Shown in pieces: positions 13,813 through 20,341 of a stretch of DNA of 21,358 bases. The notes beneath the pieces are model-generated. The model saw only the letters and a program-made list of their open reading frames with translations, searched no databases and was not told where the DNA came from. The stretch is from positions 1-21,358 of the forward strand of contig DATHGT010000142.1 of the NCBI GenBank assembly GCA_035317605.1, read 5' to 3'. Every line of letters starts with the position of its first letter. The first letter of the stretch is position 1. The stretch is from DATHGT01 sp035317605. GTDB lineage: Bacteria; Methylomirabilota; Methylomirabilia; Rokubacteriales; CSP1-6. A program made the position numbers and the translations under genes.

Positions 13813-14385
13813 ATGCCGCACGCCACGAAGCTGACCCTCATCGCGACGCTGCTGGCGAGCTCCCTGCTCATCGTGTCCGCGGCCCGCGGCGTGGCTGCCG
13901 CTCAGCTGCCGTCGATGACGGTCATCGCGACCGACGAACAGCTCGGCATCCGGCTCCACGCCGTCCCGATCGGCTACTCCCTCTCCATGGAAGCTCTCCT
14001 GTCGTTCGAAGACATCGTCTTCTACGACGGATCGAGCGCCCTGCCGGTCGTACAGTACGACGTGTACGTCGGGGTCATGCTTCCCGACGGTCGGTTCGCG
14101 TCCTGGACGGGCGATCCCCATGCGGCAACTCTCGTCACGGGTACGGCGCCCGTGCCGATCCTCGCCGGCATTCTCCCCACGACCGCGCCGCAATTCTTCC
14201 GGCGGTATCAGGGCTTCACCGCCGCCGATCCTCAGGGCTGGCACGTGCTCTACGGCCTCGCCGTACGCGCCGGCGCCAACCCCCTCGACCCGCGCGAGTG
14301 GGCCGGCTGGAACGCTGCGGTGTTCTTCCCCATTCTCATCCTTCCTCAGACTCAACAAGAATCGGCCGAACGGTGGAGGGAATAG
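13813..14385 (+). CDS. Small secreted protein of unknown function, family member 1
   Basis: This 190-residue protein begins with a clear signal peptide (K6, hydrophobic 7-23, VAAA before Q31). The mature part has DVYVGVMLPDGRFASW (83-98), a mid-chain TAPVPILAGILP, and a C-terminal block GWHVLYGLAVRAGANPLDP continuing REWAGWNAAVFFP (142-173). Two later proteins in the window share these blocks. I do not recognise a named function. The DVYVG...LPDG and AGANPLDP..W blocks loosely resemble short beta-rich domains seen in large exported proteins of Proteobacteria. The ATG at 13813 is supported by GGGAGGG upstream and by the signal peptide. Its stop is 2 bases before the next family member, so the two are coupled. 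No cysteine occurs in the mature part. Confidence 0.75.
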   Translation: MPHATKLTLIATLLASSLLIVSAARGVAAAQLPSMTVIATDEQLGIRLHAVPIGYSLSMEALLSFEDIVFYDGSSALPVVQYDVYVGVMLPDGRFASWTGDPHAATLVTGTAPVPILAGILPTTAPQFFRRYQGFTAADPQGWHVLYGLAVRAGANPLDPREWAGWNAAVFFPILILPQTQQESAERWRE

Positions 14386-14387
14386 CC

Positions 14388-14924
14388 ATGACAATGGTTC
14401 GCGCTCGGGCGGCGACGCTCGCGTTCGTGACGTGCGTGGCGGCGACCTCGTGGCTCCTGCCCGTGACGGCGAGCGCGGCGATTCCGCTGCAGTCGTTCGT
14501 CACGGTCACGGCCGGCAATGGCTTCGTGCCCTCGATTCACACGGCACCCCTCGGGCCCTTCACGGTCATGGAGGTGGCGGTCGAGTTCGCCAGTTTCGGA
14601 TTTCTCGACGTCCCGAACGCGGACTCGGTTTTCGCCGTCGACGTCTACGTGGGCATGATCCTACCCGACGGCCGGTTCGTGTCCTGGGTCGGCGATCCCT
14701 TCGGCTCGAGCTTCGTCACCGGGCCGGCGCCCGCCCCGCTGTTCGTCGGCGTCGTTCCCTCAGTCGGGAACCACCACGCCTATCGATGGCTCACACTGAC
14801 CACGCCGGGCTGGTGCGTCCTCTATGGTCTCGTGGTACGCGCTGGCGCGAACCCGCTGGACCCGCGAGAATGGGCCGGGTGGAACCCGGCCGCGTTCTAC
14901 CCGCTCCTCGTCGTCCCGAAGTGA
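14388..14924 (+). CDS. Small secreted protein of unknown function, family member 2
   Basis: This 178-residue protein has a signal peptide (R5/R7, hydrophobic 9-30, ASA before A31). The family blocks are DVYVGMILPDGRFVSW (85-100), PAPLFVGVVP and GWCVLYGLVVRAGANPLDP (141-159) followed by REWAGWNPAAFYPLL. The C-terminal block is nearly identical to member 1, so this is a tandem duplication. GGAGGG at 14375-14380 lies inside the end of member 1, and the gap is 2 bases. The stop is followed at once by the relic of a solute-binding-protein 3' end on the other strand, the same junction as for member 3. Exported and probably periplasmic or released; function unknown. Confidence 0.75.
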   Translation: MTMVRARAATLAFVTCVAATSWLLPVTASAAIPLQSFVTVTAGNGFVPSIHTAPLGPFTVMEVAVEFASFGFLDVPNADSVFAVDVYVGMILPDGRFVSWVGDPFGSSFVTGPAPAPLFVGVVPSVGNHHAYRWLTLTTPGWCVLYGLVVRAGANPLDPREWAGWNPAAFYPLLVVPK

Positions 14925-14990
14925 CTACTTCCCCTTTCGCTTGAGGTCTTCGTAGGCGTGGCCGGCGATGAACCGAGTGGAATCGTCACC
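14925..14990 (-). pseudogene. Relic of the 3' end of an SBP_bac_5 solute-binding-protein gene
   Basis: Read on the minus strand this segment encodes a tail ending FIAGHAYEDLKRKGK and a TAG stop. The intact gene at 15627-17150 ends LIAGHAYSAPYEDLKLKGK and TAG. Over the 15 aligned residues 13 are the same; four residues (YSAP) are missing. At DNA level this corresponds to a 12-base deletion between two GTAGG direct repeats that are present at 15654 and 15666 in the intact gene. Upstream the relic frame is blocked by a stop at 14991-14993. It has no start and cannot be expressed as a protein. It sits directly after secreted family member 2, just as the intact gene's end abuts member 3. Confidence 0.75.
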
Positions 14991-15094
14991 CTACATTCTT
15001 CGTCCGGATCAACAGCCAACGGACATCATCAAGAATGCCCGCCCACTGCGTTGAATGATTCACCAGAACAGTAGTTGGTAGGAGGGACAAACAC

Positions 15095-15640
15095 ATGGCC
15101 ATCGGACCCGTACAAGCCCTGAAGGTTGGACTGATCGCCTGGTTCGTGACGAGTTCGTTGTTGTTGTCCGTCGGGACGAGCGCCGGCACGAGCGTTGGGG
15201 GCATATCACCCCAGATCAGCATCGCGGCAAGCGATGCCCGGCTGCTCATCGCCAACTACACGACCGCCGGATCCGTGCTCTTCCTCGACGTGATGGTTCT
15301 TGCGCAGGACGCCACGCCCTTCAGCAGCGACGTGTACGTGGGCATCCTCTCGCCCGACGGCCACTCAACCTCGTTGCTGGTCGACCAGGCGCCTCCGTTC
15401 TTCAATGTCGTGCCGGCCCTCGTCACCGGCCCACCCGTCCCCTTGCTGGCGAACGTCGTCCTCGACAAAGACACCGGAGGCCGCCTGGTGATTCCGAACT
15501 TCGCGGCGGGGGGGCCGCAAGGCTGGTATGTGATCTACGGCCTCATCGTGGGGGCCGGCCGAGATCCTGGCGACCCCAAGCAGTGGGCCAGCTCGTCCTT
15601 CTTTCCGATCCTCGTGACTCCTCGGCCTACTTCCCCTTGA
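15095..15640 (+). CDS. Small secreted protein of unknown function, family member 3 (diverged)
   Basis: This 181-residue protein has an N-terminal signal segment (hydrophobic 11-27) and diverged family blocks: SSDVYVGILSPDGHSTSL (77-94), GPPVPLLANVV and GWYVIYGLIVGAGRDPGDP (143-161) followed by KQWASSSFFPILV. The ATG at 15095 has GGAGGG 9 bases upstream. The 170-base gap before it holds the solute-binding-protein relic and a more AT-rich leader with no assignable promoter. Its last residues (RPTSP) are read from the end of the convergent solute-binding-protein gene, overlapping it by 14 bases, whereas member 2 stops before the same sequence. Exported; function unknown. Confidence 0.72.
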   Translation: MAIGPVQALKVGLIAWFVTSSLLLSVGTSAGTSVGGISPQISIAASDARLLIANYTTAGSVLFLDVMVLAQDATPFSSDVYVGILSPDGHSTSLLVDQAPPFFNVVPALVTGPPVPLLANVVLDKDTGGRLVIPNFAAGGPQGWYVIYGLIVGAGRDPGDPKQWASSSFFPILVTPRPTSP

Positions 15641-17150
15641 GCTTGAGGTCTTCGTAGGGGGCCGAGTAGGCGTGGCCGGCGATGAGGCCGAGGCCGGATT
15701 CTTCCACGCGGGGGCCGACGCCGTTGATGAAGCCGAGCTCCCAGATGGGCGCGTACATGACCTTGTCGTGGACGAGCTGCTGGATCCGGTGCAGCGTGGC
15801 CTCGCGGCGCTTGCGGTCGACCTCGCTGGCCTGCTCGCGGAAGAGCCCGTCGATGTCGGGGTAGCCGCCGTACGAGAAGGCGCCCCCGGTCACCACGAAC
15901 GACTCGAGCCGGGTGGCCGCGCTGCCGAAGGCGCCGCTGGAGGCCTGGATGACGTTCTTGAGCTTCTTCTCCCGATGCTGGGCGAAGAAGGCGGCCCGCT
16001 CGAGGGGACGCAGGTGCACGCGGATGCCCACCACCTTCAGGTAGTTGACGACCGCCTCCGCGAGGTTCGAGTAGGTCGAGTCGCAGGACAGCTCGCCGGC
16101 ATCGAAGCCGTTGGGATAGCCGGCCTCGGCCAGGAGCTGCTTGGCCCGCGCGGGGTCGTACGCGGTGAGCGGCAGCGGCTTGTAGAACTCGAAGCTCGAC
16201 GGGATGATGCTGCCGGTGATCTTCGAGAAGCCCAGCGTCTCGGCCTGGTTGATGGCGTTCTTGTCCATGGCGTGATTGGCGGCCAGGCGCACGCGCCGGT
16301 CGTGCCACGGCGACTTCGGATCCCACTGGTCGACGAAGGCCAGCCAGAACGTGCCCTGGATCACCGCGGGCTTCAGCGAGAGCCCGGGCGTCCGGCGAAG
16401 CTCCTCGGCCAGCGCGCCGCGGATCGAATAGACGATGTCGGCCTCCCCGCGCTTGAGCATGGCCAGCCGCGTGGACTCGTCGGGCGCGACCTTGAACACC
16501 AGCCGCTTGACGCTCGGGGCCTTGCGCCAGTACCCCTCGAAGGCCTCGACCACCAGCTCGACTCCCGGATTGAACGAGACGAACTTGTAGGGGCCGGCGC
16601 CCACCGGGGCCTTCAGGAACCCCTCGTCGCCGACCTTCTCCACGTACTTCTTGGGCACGATCCAGCCGGCGCCGGTGGCCGGGGTGGCGTAGAAGGTCAG
16701 GAAGTCCGGCCACGCCTCCTTCAGACGGAAGCGCACGCGCAGCGGGTCGACGACCTCCACCGCAGCCACCCGCTGCTTGAGCACCGACGCGGACGCGCCC
16801 TTGTAGCGCTCGAACGAGAACTTCACGTCGTCGGCGTGGAGCACGTCGCCGTTGTGGAACCGCACGTTCTTTCGGAGGACGAATTCGTAGACGAGACCGT
16901 CCTTCGACACCGTCCACGACTCGGCCAGGCCCGGCGCCATCGGGTTACCGGGCATCGGCTTGGCCACCGCGTCGTGGAGCGCGTAGAGCGTGAGGAACGG
17001 CGTGATCATGGCCGGGGTGTCGGCGGGATCGAGCCACGTCGGCGCTAGCGAGAAGTGCACGCCCCACGTGAGCTGGCCTTCGGGCGCGGCGGCGGAGCCG
17101 CCGACGGAGCACAGCACGAGCAGCAACGCGACGACGAGCGAGCGGATCAT
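15627..17150 (-). CDS. ABC transporter substrate-binding protein, SBP_bac_5 family (paralog A)
   Basis: This 507-residue protein has a signal peptide (R3, hydrophobic 4-20, SAAA before P23). It shows the family 5 extracellular solute-binding signature: LAESWTVSKDGLVYEFVLRK, then VRFHNGDVLHADDVKFSFERY (96-116), then GAGPYKFVSFNPG and AYDPARAKQLLAEAGYPNG. The family binds peptides, nickel, opines or other solutes in the periplasm for an ABC importer; the ligand is not readable. The start has GGGAGA upstream. It lies 10 bases after the stop of a paralog on the same strand, so the two form an operon. No permease or ATPase gene follows in the window, because the downstream neighbour is the convergent small secreted protein. 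Confidence 0.9.
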   Translation of the reverse strand: MIRSLVVALLLVLCSVGGSAAAPEGQLTWGVHFSLAPTWLDPADTPAMITPFLTLYALHDAVAKPMPGNPMAPGLAESWTVSKDGLVYEFVLRKNVRFHNGDVLHADDVKFSFERYKGASASVLKQRVAAVEVVDPLRVRFRLKEAWPDFLTFYATPATGAGWIVPKKYVEKVGDEGFLKAPVGAGPYKFVSFNPGVELVVEAFEGYWRKAPSVKRLVFKVAPDESTRLAMLKRGEADIVYSIRGALAEELRRTPGLSLKPAVIQGTFWLAFVDQWDPKSPWHDRRVRLAANHAMDKNAINQAETLGFSKITGSIIPSSFEFYKPLPLTAYDPARAKQLLAEAGYPNGFDAGELSCDSTYSNLAEAVVNYLKVVGIRVHLRPLERAAFFAQHREKKLKNVIQASSGAFGSAATRLESFVVTGGAFSYGGYPDIDGLFREQASEVDRKRREATLHRIQQLVHDKVMYAPIWELGFINGVGPRVEESGLGLIAGHAYSAPYEDLKLKGK

Positions 17151-17160
17151 AGAGTCTCCC

Positions 17161-18702
17161 TCACGGAGTCTTGAGCTTCATGTCTTCGTAGGCCGGGTAG
17201 GGATTGAGGTGCATGGTGTCCATCGCGGGATCGGCGAGCCGCGGCCCGACGCCCCGGAGTCCGCGCAGGTCCATGATCGGCGCGAACATCGCCCGGTCGA
17301 TGGTGAGCTGCTGGATGCGATGGAGGAGGGCCTCGCGCCGGGTGACGTCGCGCTCGCGCGCCTGCTGCTGGAAGAGGTCGTCGATGTCCGGGTAGCCGCC
17401 ATAGGCGTAGCTGCCCTTGGAATACATGAACGCCTCGACCCGGCTGGCCGCGTTGCCCGAGTTCCCCGACGCGACCAGGAACAACCCGCGCAGCTTCTTC
17501 TCCTGCCAGGCGGCGTAGAACGCCGCGCGCTCCATGGTGCGGATCTTCACGCGGATGCCGACGGTCTTCATGTAGTTCATCGACGTCTCCGCCACCACGT
17601 AGAACGGCGGGATCGGCACGAACTCGCCGGCGTCGAGGCCGTTGGGATACCCGGCTTCGGCCAGGAGCTTCTTGGCCTTCTCGGGGTCGTAAGCCGGCGG
17701 CTGGGTCTGCAGCGCGAAGTCCATCACGCGCGGGACGATCACCCCGGCCGGCGGGCAGAACCCGAGGCACGCCGCCTCGTTGATGGCGTGGCGGTCGAGC
17801 GCGTGGTTGACGGCGAGGCGCAGCCGCTTGTCGTGCCACGGCGACTTCGGGTCCCACTGGTCGGCGAACTCGATCCAGAACATCGACGCGTGCTTCGAAG
17901 GAATCAGCCGCAGGCGCGGATCGCGCTTGACGTTCATGGCGTCCTCGCCGTCGAGGCCGAGGGCGATGTCCGCCTCGCCGTTCTTCAGCATGGCCACCCG
18001 CGTGGTGGTCTCGGGCACGCTCTTCATGACCAGCCGCTTGACGTTCGGCACCTTGCGCCAGTACCCGGTGAAGGCCTCCAGCACGACCTCCACGCCGGGC
18101 TTGTGGCTCACGAAGCGGTAGGGGCCGGCCCCGATCGGATGCTTCTTGAAGCCCTCGTCGCCCACCTGCTGCATGTAGCGCTTGGGGACGACGAGCCCGG
18201 CCGCCGACGCGGTGGTGCCGTAGAAGGTCATGAAGTCCGGCCACGGATCCTTCAGGTGAAAGCGCACGGTCAGGGGATCGACGATCTCGACCTTCTGCAC
18301 GCGCTCCTGGAGCAGCTTGGCGCCGGCGCCCTTGTAGCGCTCGAAGCTCCACTTCACGTCGTCCGCGGTGACGGCGTCGCCGTTGTGGAACTTGAGGTCG
18401 CGCCGCAGCTGGAACTCGTACTGGCGACCGTCCGGGCTCTCTTTCCAGGACTCGGCCAGGCTGTTGCCGACCTTCTGGCCGGGCAGCGGGCGGACCAAGG
18501 CGTCGTGGATCGCGTACATCATGCCGAAGGGGGTGATCTGGGCGGGCGCGGTCGACGGGTCGAACCAGCTCGGCGAGATCGTGACGTGCCAGGCCATGAC
18601 GACCTCGCCCGACGGCGCGGCCTGTCCGGCGGCGCGGGCCACCAAACCCAGGGTCAAGGCGACAACGATGAACGCGGATGCCAATCCACGGAGTCGATCC
18701 AT
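17161..18702 (-). CDS. ABC transporter substrate-binding protein, SBP_bac_5 family (paralog B)
   Basis: This 513-residue protein, from ATG 18702, has a signal peptide (R3/R5, hydrophobic 8-24, then AAGQA before A29). The family 5 signature appears as SLAESWKESPDGRQYEFQLR, LKFHNGDAVTADDVKWSFERY (103-123), GAGPYRFVSHKPG and AYDPEKAKKLLAEAGYPNG. It parallels paralog A along its whole length, including WDPKSPWHD and the YGGYPDID segment near the C-terminus, so the pair arose by tandem duplication. An ATG 37 codons further upstream was rejected because the signal peptide and the GGAGG site both point to 18702. A promoter with a perfect TTGACA box lies upstream. Transcription is divergent from an extradiol dioxygenase gene, suggesting uptake of a related substrate. 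Confidence 0.9.
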   Translation of the reverse strand: MDRLRGLASAFIVVALTLGLVARAAGQAAPSGEVVMAWHVTISPSWFDPSTAPAQITPFGMMYAIHDALVRPLPGQKVGNSLAESWKESPDGRQYEFQLRRDLKFHNGDAVTADDVKWSFERYKGAGAKLLQERVQKVEIVDPLTVRFHLKDPWPDFMTFYGTTASAAGLVVPKRYMQQVGDEGFKKHPIGAGPYRFVSHKPGVEVVLEAFTGYWRKVPNVKRLVMKSVPETTTRVAMLKNGEADIALGLDGEDAMNVKRDPRLRLIPSKHASMFWIEFADQWDPKSPWHDKRLRLAVNHALDRHAINEAACLGFCPPAGVIVPRVMDFALQTQPPAYDPEKAKKLLAEAGYPNGLDAGEFVPIPPFYVVAETSMNYMKTVGIRVKIRTMERAAFYAAWQEKKLRGLFLVASGNSGNAASRVEAFMYSKGSYAYGGYPDIDDLFQQQARERDVTRREALLHRIQQLTIDRAMFAPIMDLRGLRGVGPRLADPAMDTMHLNPYPAYEDMKLKTP

Positions 18703-18739
18703 GCTCGCCTCCACGGGCCGGTCAGGTTGAAGTGGTGGG

Positions 18740-18768
18740 ACTCTGCTCTCGTGCGAATCGCTTGTCAA
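18740..18768 (-). promoter_or_regulatory. Sigma70-type promoter for the solute-binding-protein operon
   Basis: On the minus strand TTGACA (18768-18763) is a perfect -35 box, followed 17 bases later by CAGAGT (18745-18740), which keeps the most conserved A and T of a -10 box. The start codon is 37 bases further on, leaving room for a leader and the GGAGG site. It lies in the 110-base divergent gap shared with the dioxygenase gene. Confidence 0.5.
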
Positions 18769-18812
18769 TCGCGCCCGGCTCGTGGTTGACTTGCGCCCAG
18801 GAGGAGACGTCA

Positions 18813-19865
18813 ATGGGACAGATCCTTGGCCTCGGCATCACCCACTATCCCCCGCTCTCCTACAAGGGCAACATGGCCGGCCGCATCAAGATGCTGCTCG
18901 CCGATCCGATGCTGCCGGAGACGCTGCGGTCGCCCGACGGCTGGAACCCGACGATGCGGGCCCAGTGGAGCACCGACGAAGGGGCGGCCCACTCCGACCA
19001 GCACCGCAACGACCTGATCCACCAGTTCCGCAAGGCCCGCGCCGAGCTGGACGCGTTCAAGCCGGACTGGGTGCTGTTCTGGGGCGACGATCAGTACGAG
19101 AACTTCCGCGACGACTGCGTGCCGCCCTTTTCCGTGCTGGCCTATGATTCCGTCGACGTGCAGCCCTGGAAGGGACATCGCGGCGAGAACTGGTGGGACG
19201 AGCCGCGCGACAAGACCTTCACGGTCACCGGCCACCCGTCCGGCGCCAAGTATCTGGCGTCCGGCCTGCTCGAGCAGGGCGTCGACGTGGCCTACGCCTA
19301 CAAGCCCCTGCACCATCCGCTCGGCCACGCGTTCATGAACTCGGTCATGTACATGGACATCGACCGCAAGGGCTTCGCGTATCCGGTCGTGCCGTTCAGC
19401 GTGAACGCCTACGGCCGCTGGTTAGTCGGCGCTCACGGCGCGCCGCTGACGCCGTCGCAAGCCTCGAAGCTCGACCAGAACGACCTCGATCCGCCCGGGC
19501 CGCAGCCCTGGCGGTGCTTCCAGGTCGGCGCCGCGATCGCCCGGACCCTCGCCGCCAGCCCGTGGCGCGTGGCCGTCATCGCCTCGTCGAGCTGGAGTCA
19601 CTCGTTCCTGGTCGCCAAGCACGCGCTGATGTTCCCGGACGTCGAATCGGACAAGCGCTACTACGAGGCCCTGCGCGACGGCGACTGGGCGACCTGGCGC
19701 AACACGTCCATCCAGGAAGCGGAGGACCGCGGCCATCACGAACTGCTGAACTGGTTCTGCCTGGCCGGGGCGATGTCCGAGCTCGGCCGCAAGCCCGATG
19801 AATCGGTGTTCCTCGAGTCGTGGATCACCAACTCCGACAAGGTCTTCGCGGTCTTCCGCCCATGA
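18813..19865 (+). CDS. Extradiol ring-cleavage dioxygenase-like protein (LigB superfamily), paralog 2
   Basis: This 350-residue protein is colinear with the gene at 11628. Shared elements are THYPP with H11, FWGDDQYENF (89-98), YKPLHHPLGHAF, SSSWSH with H263, and HHELLNWFCLAGAMSE with E310. As in its paralog, the position where LigB enzymes use a second histidine ligand reads Asp-Gln (D93, Q94). The ATG at 18813 was chosen over an in-frame ATG 45 codons earlier because CAGGAGGAG lies just upstream and the N-terminus then matches the paralog exactly. It is divergent from the two solute-binding proteins and followed 11 bases later by a small exported protein. Role: probably ring opening of an aromatic or heterocyclic compound taken up by the neighbouring system; substrate unknown. 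Confidence 0.83.
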   Translation: MGQILGLGITHYPPLSYKGNMAGRIKMLLADPMLPETLRSPDGWNPTMRAQWSTDEGAAHSDQHRNDLIHQFRKARAELDAFKPDWVLFWGDDQYENFRDDCVPPFSVLAYDSVDVQPWKGHRGENWWDEPRDKTFTVTGHPSGAKYLASGLLEQGVDVAYAYKPLHHPLGHAFMNSVMYMDIDRKGFAYPVVPFSVNAYGRWLVGAHGAPLTPSQASKLDQNDLDPPGPQPWRCFQVGAAIARTLAASPWRVAVIASSSWSHSFLVAKHALMFPDVESDKRYYEALRDGDWATWRNTSIQEAEDRGHHELLNWFCLAGAMSELGRKPDESVFLESWITNSDKVFAVFRP

Positions 19866-19876
19866 GGGAGGTGTCG

Positions 19877-20338
19877 ATGAAGGTCCTGGCCGCAGCGCTG
19901 GTGGCGGTGCTCGCGTGCGGCGCCGTGTCGGTGTCCGCGCAGGAGGCCGGCAAGAAGTTCGGCGACGCCAAGTTCCTGACGTTCGAGGGGACGCAGAAGT
20001 GGCCGACGGGCGACCGAGCCCAGATCATCTCGGACTTTTCGGTGCCGATCTATCTCGGCCTGCCCAACAAGCCGTACAAGGTGCTCGGCCGCGTCTACGA
20101 CGACCGCACCACCGGAATCGGCGTGGTCGGCCGGGCCTTCTCGGAGGGCCTCTTCTCCGAGAAGGACCGCCAGCGCGACGTCGCCGACCAGGCCAAGTAC
20201 CGGGGCGGCGACGCCGTGCTCGTCACCAGCGACGAGCGCATCATCAACGCGCTCGGTCTCAGCAAAGACGAGCTGTCCAAGACCACGCCCCTGTTCCAGC
20301 ACCGCGACAGCGCCACGCTGGTGATCAAATTCGAGTAA
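19877..20338 (+). CDS. Small exported protein of unknown function
   Basis: This 153-residue protein has a signal peptide (K2, hydrophobic 3-17, VSA before Q23). The first cysteine (C14) is not in a good lipobox, so cleavage by signal peptidase I is more likely than lipidation. The mature part has PYKVLGRVYDDRTTGIG, then FSEGLFSEKDRQRDVADQA followed by KYRGGDAVLVTSDERI. The pattern of KVLG.V, a helix and then GGDAVL recalls small envelope proteins such as the RcsF and DUF4156 groups, but this is only a resemblance. GGGAGG precedes the ATG at 19877, chosen over one 19 codons upstream inside the dioxygenase gene. It is co-directional with and 11 bases after the dioxygenase gene, so it is probably in the same operon. 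Confidence 0.72.
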   Translation: MKVLAAALVAVLACGAVSVSAQEAGKKFGDAKFLTFEGTQKWPTGDRAQIISDFSVPIYLGLPNKPYKVLGRVYDDRTTGIGVVGRAFSEGLFSEKDRQRDVADQAKYRGGDAVLVTSDERIINALGLSKDELSKTTPLFQHRDSATLVIKFE

Positions 20339-20341
20339 TCG

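Noticed and set aside
16990..18789. A 599-codon open frame on the plus strand opposite the solute-binding-protein genes
   Set aside because: It is an antisense shadow in very GC-rich DNA: low-complexity residues rich in Arg, Val, Gly and His, no domain, and it covers two clearly recognisable genes and their intergenic gap.
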